The notes below the pieces were generated by a model. The model had not been told where the DNA came from. It saw only the letters and a program-made list of their open reading frames with translations, and searched no databases. Shown in pieces: positions 37,176 to 42,681 of a stretch of 42,681 nucleotides of DNA. Both the position numbers and the translations under genes were made by a program. Numbering within the stretch: position 1 is the stretch's first letter; each line of letters begins with the position of its first letter. Source of the stretch: Gemmatimonadota bacterium (GTDB lineage Bacteria; Gemmatimonadota; Gemmatimonadetes; Longimicrobiales; Gaopeijiaceae); assembly GCA_028873825.1 (NCBI GenBank), contig JAPPNM010000074.1, positions 1 to 42,681 of the forward strand. Direction: 5' to 3'.

Positions 37176-40100
37176 TGTCCGCTGCCCGGACCCGCCGTCG
37201 GCACGGCGGCCCGCCCCGTGGACGAGATCCGGCCAGCCCTCGCGCGGGCCTCGCGGGCGGGCTTGAACGATTCGTCCGCCGGTTCCCAAGCCGCCAGCGC
37301 TCTCTCAAGGTGGCTCGCGGCACCCTTAATGTCACCGCGCGCTTCGAGCACCGTCGCCATTTCGAGGTGCGTGTGCGGATCGGAGGGCACCAGGCGAAGC
37401 GCTTCGCGAAGTTGCGCCTCGGCCTCATCCAGGCGGCCCGCCTTCCGCAGCGCGCCCCCAAGCCGCCGGTGCACGTCCTGCACGTCGAGCATCCCATCAT
37501 CCTGGGAGAGCGCATCCCGGTAGTGGCGGATGGCCTCCTCGTAGTTGCCGGCCGTTTCCTCGATCCGGCCGAGGTCGGCGATCAGGATCGACTGGAGCAT
37601 GTCGGCGTCCCAGTTCTCGATCCAGTCCGTTGCGGCCAGATGCGTGGCCCGCGCAAGGGCGAGCTCTCCCGCTTCGAGCGCGATGTGGAGTTCCGGGCGC
37701 ACGACGTAGAAGGGATCGCTCTCGAACGCTTCAAGCTGGGACCGCAGTGCCTCCAACAGGGTTGCGGCGTCCTCGCGCCGACCCGCTTCCAGGTAGAGGG
37801 CGATGTCCGCGAACCGCCACAAGGTGATTTCCAGTGGGGTGAACGCGTCGGCTGCCGTCCTGGACCAGGCCTCCGCAGTCCGGATTGCGTCTTCCATCCG
37901 CCCCCGGAACCTGTAGTGCTCCTTCTGCTGGTCGAGCACGTGGGCCCTTTGCCGGGGCGTGCGAGCCAGTGCCCTCGCGCGCTCAAGTCCCGCCCACGCC
38001 TCGTGGAAGCGGCCGAGGTGGAGGTCGAGCAACGCCAGTTCGCTCACGGGTTCCGGCTTGTAGGGCTCGACGACGATCGCCCGCTCGACGTGCTCGCGAG
38101 CGATGTCGTGCGCCCCGAGCCGCCGGTGGATCCGGGCAAGGTCCAAATGGCCGGTGTAGTCTGCCGGCATCCGTGTCGCGTACTGTTCGAGCGCTGCCCG
38201 TGCCCCGTCGTCGTCGCCCAGGTTCTCGCGGGCTTCGGCCAATTGCTTGAGCAGCGAGTGATTGGCGGGACTCAGGCGGTACAGCGTCTCGAGCGTCTGG
38301 ATCAGACCCGCCCAGTCTCCCCGCATCGACTGCAAGAAGCCGTAGTACTCAAGCGCGACCGGGTCCTCGGGATGGAGCGCGACCCACATCTCGACGACGG
38401 CCCGCGCCTGCTCCGGCCGCTCCGTCCAAGAGTAGTAGTCGGCCCGCGCCAGAAAGCCTATCCGTTCCGGCAACCGGTAAAGGTGGTCGAGGACAGCCCG
38501 CAGGGCGGCGGTGGCCTCCTCCCCCCGCCGGTCTTTCAGGTACGCGACCGCCAGCTCGTACTGGGCGACTGCGAATGTCGGATCGAGCGCCGTCGCGGTA
38601 CGCAGCCCGTCGATGGCGGCCTCCACGTCCGCCGGACCGGCGATCAGCTGCGCATAGGCACGGCCAAAGGCTTCCAGAGCCGCGTCATCCCCGGTCAGAC
38701 GATCGCGGACCGGGAGATCCTCGATCCCATCCCGGCCGGGGAGGCCCAAAGCCTCCGCGAGAGTCCCGGACATCTCATCGACAAGCGCCAGGAAGTCGGG
38801 TCCCTCGTGCACCGTCTCGCTGACCCGTTGGCCACTTTCGGTGTTGTCGACGTTCATCGTCACCGTGTATCCGCCTCCCGTCCGGTCGATGGCGCCGCTG
38901 ACGATGAACGTCGCATGGAGCGGTTCCGCCACCGCCCACCTCAGCGGCAGCGGCAGGTCGCCCGCAGGCTGGAGCCCGAATTCCGCCAAGCGCTCGTTGA
39001 ACACCGAGAGCGAGATCGGTTCGAAGAAGTCGTCTGGGGCAAGATCCAGCTCAAGCGCGAGCGGCGCCATGTAGGTGAGCCAAAGCTCGTCTTCGCCCAG
39101 GCCAGGCGCGGCGTCGAACCGGGACAGGGCCGTCCGCTGCCGGGATTCGGGTTTCGCCACGGTGCGTTCGACCGTCTCCCCTCCCATCTCGACGAAGGCG
39201 GTGGTCGTCCGCGCACCCAAGTCCGCGCCGCGGAACAGCAGGACGAGGACCGCGACCGCCAGCGCGAGGTTTACGGGAATCCCGATCTTCTCGGCCATCG
39301 GCACCTCGTCCGGGCCGGGACGGCCGTGGTACCACGCGAGCATGGCCACGCTCGGCAACAGGAGGACGAGCGCCGCCATGACGATTCTGGTCCAGTGCGG
39401 GGAGAGGAGGAAATCGTCGACCATGAACGCGGTGGCCTCGACGATCGCCCACGACGCGCCCGCATAGATCAGGAGCACCTGCGGGACCCGGCGCTCGAAC
39501 AGGTTCCTGGTCAGACTCGTCAGCATTTCGGGTTGGGGCACGGCGGCCCGAACCGTGGTTCCCTTGCCCGGCGAGGTCCGTACGGCGAGGCTGCCCCCGA
39601 CCAGCTCCGCTCTCTCCCGCATCCCGGCGAGGCCGACGCCGGCGTGGCCCTCGTCCGGTGCCGCCCCGGGATCGCGCAACTCGAACCCGCATCCCTCGTC
39701 CCGGATCTCCGCGACGATCATCCCGCCCGCCAATCCGAGCGTCACGGAAGCCTCGCTCACCCCTGCGTGCGTTGCCGCGTTGGTCACGGCCTCCTGCACG
39801 ATCCGGTACACGGCCAGGGCGGTCGTCGGATCCAATTCGTCTGCCACCCGTTCGAGATCGACGCTGGCGTGGATCGTCAATCCGCGCACCCTCCGGGCAT
39901 CCCGAAACAGGGCGGCGAGCGCGGAAACAAGCCCCTGCTCTTCGAGTCTCGGGGACCGTAGCCCGCGAATCATCCGCTTCACCCCCCGGATCGCGTTGCC
40001 GATCTCGTCGGCGACCACCGCCCAGGCCCGCTCTCTCTCCTCCCGGTCCGCCTCGTTCGCCAGGAGCTTTCCCCTGATCTTGAACGCCACGAGGAACTGG

Positions 40101-40222
40101 AGGAACTCGTCGTGCAGCTCGCGGGCAAGATGCTTCCGCTCGTTCTCGGCCGCCGTCACCTTCATCCGGGACAGCCGCCGCTTCCGCTTCCGATCCAAAA
40201 AGTCAGGTATCGTACGGAACAC
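37169..40222 (-). CDS. Histidine kinase (NarX-type) fused to a membrane segment and long TPR region
   Basis: 1017 aa, GTG at 40222 preceded by GGGGGGAT; an ATG at codon 20 is an alternative. Order of domains: HisKA_3 dimerisation helix ENERKHLARELHDEFLQFLV with phosphorylatable H37; HATPase with N-box EAVTNAATHAG, G-box DEGCGF and GVGLAGMRERAEL (about 130-225); three hydrophobic segments (about 243-265, 272-292, 310-325; first VLLIYAGASWAIVEATAFMV); then a beta-rich stretch and about 14 TPR-like helical repeats (about 480-960, for example GNYEEAIRHYRDALSQDDGM). The kinase is N-terminal and cytoplasmic; an odd number of membrane segments would place the TPR part outside. The membrane segment resembles that of CadC/TolB-N-like TPR proteins. 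Cognate regulator overlaps downstream. Confidence 0.9.
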   Translation of the reverse strand: MFRTIPDFLDRKRKRRLSRMKVTAAENERKHLARELHDEFLQFLVAFKIRGKLLANEADREERERAWAVVADEIGNAIRGVKRMIRGLRSPRLEEQGLVSALAALFRDARRVRGLTIHASVDLERVADELDPTTALAVYRIVQEAVTNAATHAGVSEASVTLGLAGGMIVAEIRDEGCGFELRDPGAAPDEGHAGVGLAGMRERAELVGGSLAVRTSPGKGTTVRAAVPQPEMLTSLTRNLFERRVPQVLLIYAGASWAIVEATAFMVDDFLLSPHWTRIVMAALVLLLPSVAMLAWYHGRPGPDEVPMAEKIGIPVNLALAVAVLVLLFRGADLGARTTTAFVEMGGETVERTVAKPESRQRTALSRFDAAPGLGEDELWLTYMAPLALELDLAPDDFFEPISLSVFNERLAEFGLQPAGDLPLPLRWAVAEPLHATFIVSGAIDRTGGGYTVTMNVDNTESGQRVSETVHEGPDFLALVDEMSGTLAEALGLPGRDGIEDLPVRDRLTGDDAALEAFGRAYAQLIAGPADVEAAIDGLRTATALDPTFAVAQYELAVAYLKDRRGEEATAALRAVLDHLYRLPERIGFLARADYYSWTERPEQARAVVEMWVALHPEDPVALEYYGFLQSMRGDWAGLIQTLETLYRLSPANHSLLKQLAEARENLGDDDGARAALEQYATRMPADYTGHLDLARIHRRLGAHDIAREHVERAIVVEPYKPEPVSELALLDLHLGRFHEAWAGLERARALARTPRQRAHVLDQQKEHYRFRGRMEDAIRTAEAWSRTAADAFTPLEITLWRFADIALYLEAGRREDAATLLEALRSQLEAFESDPFYVVRPELHIALEAGELALARATHLAATDWIENWDADMLQSILIADLGRIEETAGNYEEAIRHYRDALSQDDGMLDVQDVHRRLGGALRKAGRLDEAEAQLREALRLVPSDPHTHLEMATVLEARGDIKGAASHLERALAAWEPADESFKPAREARARAGRISSTGRAAVPTAGPGSGQW

Positions 40223-40252
40223 GCGTTATCCCCCCGATGCCGGTTTGCCGGG

Positions 40253-40408
40253 CTACCGATCCGAGGGCAGCCCCAGGGGCGGCCCCGGAGTTCCCGAGTT
40301 CGGGCCACCGTCGTACCGTTCGCCAATCTCCTGCGCCAGCGCCGCCGCCCCGGTTCGACACGCCCATCGTCCCCGCCCATGGTTGCCGGCTCGGACCTTC
40401 AACATCAC
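40253..40408 (-). CDS. Small ORF in front of the sensor kinase
   Basis: 51 aa if read from the GTG at 40408 (ATG at 40405 is next), with an excellent ribosome site AAAGGAG and a strong promoter about 65 bases upstream. Product: KVRAGNHGRGRWACRTGAAA, then LAQEIGERYDGG and a Pro-rich tail. No family recognised. It ends 31 bases before the kinase start, so it would be translated first in the operon. It may be a leader peptide, a small regulator or a chance frame. Confidence 0.4.
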   Translation of the reverse strand: MMLKVRAGNHGRGRWACRTGAAALAQEIGERYDGGPNSGTPGPPLGLPSDR

Positions 40409-40471
40409 GGCGTGCTCCTTTACGACGGTCGAATCGATCATGCGACTCCAGCCCACCACTGCGAACCGTCT

Positions 40472-40500
40472 ATTGTACCTGTCACGTGTCCATTTCGCAA
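40472..40500 (-). promoter_or_regulatory. Sigma-70-like promoter of the two-component operon
   Basis: On the minus strand TTGCGA (40500-40495) and TACAAT (40477-40472) are separated by exactly 17 bases. This is the best promoter match in the window. Expected start of transcription is near 40465, giving a ~240-base leader to the kinase that contains the small ORF. Confidence 0.7.
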
Positions 40501-40880
40501 CCCGCGGATTGCGAATAATTATGAACAGTGCTTCTTTGCTAGGCTGAGACCGTTCTTCTGTATGACTGAAACATGTTCGAACTGCCTAGTTACATGTATT
40601 CGTCGTGATTATGGAACCCAGGGAGGATGGAATGGTGCATCGCCGGACAGGGGAGGTTGTGGACCGGCCGTCCCGTCATAGGACAGCTCGATTGCTCCTC
40701 AACATTGCACCATCCGGAATCCCGGTTGCGACGGGAAAGTCCCCGGAGTCCGGAGGGGAAAATCCCCCCCGAAGGATTGCGCAGGCACCAGCGAGGCGAT
40801 CCGGGCGCCCCACCGGTCCAGCCGTTTCTCCTGAAGTTCCTGATCGCCGTCCTCAACTGGCCGGCGAAGTCCCGCGACCT
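40501..40880. other. Spacer with no supported gene
   Basis: The part to about 40640 is AT-rich and probably upstream regulatory DNA. The remainder is GC-rich; long frames here lack any family resemblance and are composition artefacts. A small stem, GGGGAAAATCCCC, lies at about 40757-40769. Confidence 0.4.
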
Positions 40881-40943
40881 TCGTCGCGCCTTGCCCGCCC
40901 GGCGCCTCGCCACACTCGATGCTCGCGGGACCTTATCCACTGC
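40881..40943 (-). repeat. Dispersed repeat, copy C
   Basis: The reverse complement reads GCAGTGGATAAGG...GGCGAGGCGCCGGGCGGG, then CAAGGCGCGACGA. It matches copy A at 1-51 and copy B at 42628-42681 over most of its length, with scattered changes. It lies just beyond the stop of the SufU gene. Confidence 0.7.
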
Positions 40944-40968
40944 CAGGGACGCGTGGCGGCCCTCCGGG

Positions 40969-41418
40969 TCACTCCTCCTCCGTGTCCCGCGCCGGAGCCA
41001 ACGCCTCCTCCAGGGCATCGAACGGCAGGACCGCGCACCTCACTCGGCTGGGAAACCGCCTGACCCCGGCCAGCGCCCGCAGGTCGCCCAGCCTCTTCGG
41101 CAGCTCCGGGCCGTCCGGCGCCAGCCCTTCGGTGAACGCACGCCGCAGACCGGCGACCGCGCCGACTTCGCTTCCCGCGACGAGCGCGGTCAGCATCGAC
41201 GCCGCGGCCTGCGAGATCGAGCACCCGCGGCCGTCGAAGCTCGCTTCGGCGATGAGGCCGTCCTCGACCCTCGCCCAGACTCTGACCGTGTCGCCGCAGA
41301 AGGGATTGTGGGCGTGGCCGCTGGTGGCCGGGGCGCCCAGGGAGCCCCGGTTTCGGGGCCGCCGGAAGTGGTCCCGAACCACCTCCCGGTTGAGTACTTC
41401 GCCTGTGCTCGCCGCCAA
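40969..41418 (-). CDS. sufU: SufU-like iron-sulfur cluster scaffold
   Basis: 149 aa from the TTG at 41418 (MAASTGEVLNREVVRDHFRR, close to the family start). The ATG at 41457 would add 13 residues but overlaps the divergent xdhC start codon, so I prefer the TTG. The conserved Cys ligands are present: NPFCGD, GRGCSISQAAASM and VRCAVLPF, with the Asp after the first Cys. SufU assembles or carries sulfur for Fe-S clusters with SufS; neither sufS nor other suf genes are in the window. Cytosolic. The XdhC neighbour fits a metal-cofactor theme, since xanthine dehydrogenase needs Fe-S clusters. Confidence 0.85.
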   Translation of the reverse strand: MAASTGEVLNREVVRDHFRRPRNRGSLGAPATSGHAHNPFCGDTVRVWARVEDGLIAEASFDGRGCSISQAAASMLTALVAGSEVGAVAGLRRAFTEGLAPDGPELPKRLGDLRALAGVRRFPSRVRCAVLPFDALEEALAPARDTEEE

Positions 41419-41455
41419 TTGTCGAGTGCCTCGCCGGGGGTTAGCTTCCGGTCTC

Positions 41456-41824
41456 ATGGACCATCCCAACGCGATACACACGAACGCCGACCCGGTCCTC
41501 GCGCAAGCCGTCGAGTGGCTGGACGAGGGTCGCCGGATCGCCCTGGCAACGGTGACTCGCACCTGGGGGTCCGCGCCGCGCCGCGCCGGGAGCCACATGG
41601 CGATCGCCGCAAACGGGGACTTCTCGGGGTCGGTCTCCGGGGGGTGCGTCGAAGGGGCCGTCATCCAGGCGGCGATCGACGCGATCGGGTCGGGCGAGCC
41701 CCGCACGCTCGAGTTCGGGGTGACCGACGAGATGGCGTGGGAGGTGGGGCTGGCGTGCGGGGGGAGGATGCACGTGTTCGTGGAGCCGGTGGTCGGGGAA
41801 TCCGGCGGACCCCGCCGCCCGTGA
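41456..41824 (+). CDS. xdhC: XdhC/CoxI family protein, N-terminal part
   Basis: 122 aa from the ATG at 41456. The XdhC_CoxI domain is recognisable: AVEWLDEGRRIALATVTRTW, then GSAPRRAGSHMAIAANGDFS and GSVSGGCVEGAVIQAA, with GLACGGRMHVFVEPV at the end. XdhC binds molybdenum cofactor and inserts its sulfurated form into xanthine dehydrogenase. The gene ends at a TGA (41822), and the same frame continues without further stops to the C-terminal part at 41885. Confidence 0.85.
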   Translation: MDHPNAIHTNADPVLAQAVEWLDEGRRIALATVTRTWGSAPRRAGSHMAIAANGDFSGSVSGGCVEGAVIQAAIDAIGSGEPRTLEFGVTDEMAWEVGLACGGRMHVFVEPVVGESGGPRRP

Positions 41825-41884
41825 CCGGCAGGACGCATTGAATCCCTCGGCAGGCCGCCGTCCCTTCCCACGCGCCGCGAACTC

Positions 41885-42565
41885 ATGAATGCGGGCTTGT
41901 TGCGCAAGCTGGTTGCGGCACAGGAATCGGGTCGCGACGTGGTGCTCGCGACACGGCTGGGCGACGGGTTTCAGGAATTGGTTGGGACGGCCGGGGGCGG
42001 GGGCGTCATGGGGCTGGCGGAAGAGGCGGTTACCGAGGTGCTTCGGGCGGGCGAATCGCGCACCGTCGAGACCGGCGAGGGGCCCGTCTTCCTTCGCCCC
42101 TACGTCCGGCCGCCGCGCCTGATTGTGGTCGGGGCGGTTCACATCGCTCAGGCGCTGGTCCCGATGGCGACCGTGGCGGGATTTCGGGTGACGGTGCTTG
42201 ACCCGCGCGAGGGGTTCGCCACGCCGGACCGCTTTCCGGGTGCGGTACTGGCGCGCGAGTGGCCGGACCGGGCCATGGCGGTCCTGGGGCTCGACGGCCG
42301 CACGGCCGTCGTCGCTCTAACCCACGACCCCAAGATCGACGACCCGGCGCTGATCGCGGCCCTGGAGAGCGACGCCTTCTACGTGGGCGCGCTCGGAAGC
42401 GGGAAGACGCAGGCGGCGCGGCGGGAGCGGCTGGCGGAGGCGGGATTCCCGGACGCCGACCTGGACCGGATCCACGGGCCGATCGGCCTGCCCATCGGCG
42501 CGCGCTCGCCGGAGGAGATCGCGGTGGCGGTGTTGGCGCAGGTGATCGGGGCGTTGCGGCTGTAA
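41885..42565 (+). CDS. xdhC: XdhC family protein, C-terminal Rossmann part
   Basis: 226 aa, ATG at 41885. The Rossmann domain reads LIVVGAVHIAQALVPMATVA, GFRVTVLDPREGFA, then VALTHDPKIDDPAL, AFYVGALGSGKT and HGPIGLPIGARSPEEIAVAV, all typical of XdhC C-terminal domains. It lies 60 bp after, and in the same frame as, the N-terminal part. No ribosome site is evident before this ATG, so translation may depend on readthrough or reinitiation. No xdhA or xdhB is in the window; the molybdoenzyme may be encoded elsewhere. Confidence 0.85.
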   Translation: MNAGLLRKLVAAQESGRDVVLATRLGDGFQELVGTAGGGGVMGLAEEAVTEVLRAGESRTVETGEGPVFLRPYVRPPRLIVVGAVHIAQALVPMATVAGFRVTVLDPREGFATPDRFPGAVLAREWPDRAMAVLGLDGRTAVVALTHDPKIDDPALIAALESDAFYVGALGSGKTQAARRERLAEAGFPDADLDRIHGPIGLPIGARSPEEIAVAVLAQVIGALRL

Positions 42566-42627
42566 CCTTCGGCCGGAACGTCCCCCGCCCCCTCGAATTC
42601 GGTAGCCCCGCCGCTGCTATTCCCCCG

Positions 42628-42681
42628 TCGTCGCGCCTTGCCAGCCCGGCGCCTCGCCGCTCTCGGTGCTCGGGCGGCTTT
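42628..42681 (-). repeat. Dispersed repeat, copy B, at the window end
   Basis: Bases 42644-42681 are the exact reverse complement of 14-51. The upstream part (TCGTCGCGCCTTGCC) also matches copy C. The window ends inside the repeat. Confidence 0.75.

Noticed and set aside
40605-41063. Long plus-strand frames before sufU
   Set aside because: Pro/Arg-rich composition frames running through a repeat and antisense to sufU; no start context or family.
1-42681. CRISPR array or rRNA genes
   Set aside because: No regularly spaced repeat series other than the four IS21 end repeats, and no rRNA-like sequence was seen.

Overview
This window (about two-thirds G+C, with lower-GC patches) looks like chromosomal DNA of an uncultured Gemmatimonadota-like bacterium. 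The reasons are the GC content, the set of signal-peptide M14 peptidase, CPBP protease and outer-membrane genes, and the large NAD-dependent glutamate dehydrogenase; this assignment is an inference and was not tested. Both ends carry inverted copies of the same repeat (38 bp identical), so the window may be a whole contig that broke at a dispersed repeat.

Layout. 1-4800: a tightly overlapped minus-strand operon with a YhaO/SbcD-like metallophosphoesterase, a YhaN/SbcC/Rad50-like ATPase with two membrane segments, and a fusion of a degenerate HsdR-N-like nuclease fold with a GreA/GreB C-terminal domain. 4900-9800: NAD-glutamate dehydrogenase. 9800-12250: a frameshifted outer-membrane barrel gene, an exported protein of unknown function and a DUF4143 ATPase remnant. 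12190-17640: Ppx/GppA phosphatase, a VapBC-type pair, a CPBP protease and an exported M14 peptidase. 17900-20050: lower-GC acquired genes. 20250-21930: a secreted ComEC-like metallo-beta-lactamase protein with a lamin-tail domain, followed by DUF3006.

22200-29050 mixes housekeeping and decaying accessory DNA: two copies of an unnamed two-gene module (a small acidic protein followed by a HEPN-like protein, one copy with its core deleted in frame), an AlbA_2-type remnant, a BtuB receptor under a cobalamin riboswitch, a duplicated fragment of that receptor, HigBA, and a class II photolyase whose 5' end is fused to the start of a lost DNA methyltransferase. 29100-30550 is an amidase. 30660-34860 is a scrapyard: an amine-oxidase 5' end, an IS21 remnant, a twice-frameshifted restriction-like gene, a 26-bp perfect palindrome, a lipoprotein gene flanked by a degenerate repeat and a tRNA-Leu 5' fragment. 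34890-36510 is HipBA with a frameshifted HipA.

36520-40500 is a two-component operon: a small ORF behind a clear promoter, a histidine kinase fused through three membrane segments to a long TPR region, and a NarL-type regulator. 40880-42681 holds a repeat copy, a SufU-like scaffold, and a divergently read XdhC split by one in-frame TGA.

The strongest candidate for an undescribed system is the YhaO-YhaN-(HsdR-N/Gre) operon, which would physically link a DNA-end-processing ATPase/nuclease to a protein able to touch RNA polymerase. The second is the duplicated HEPN module.
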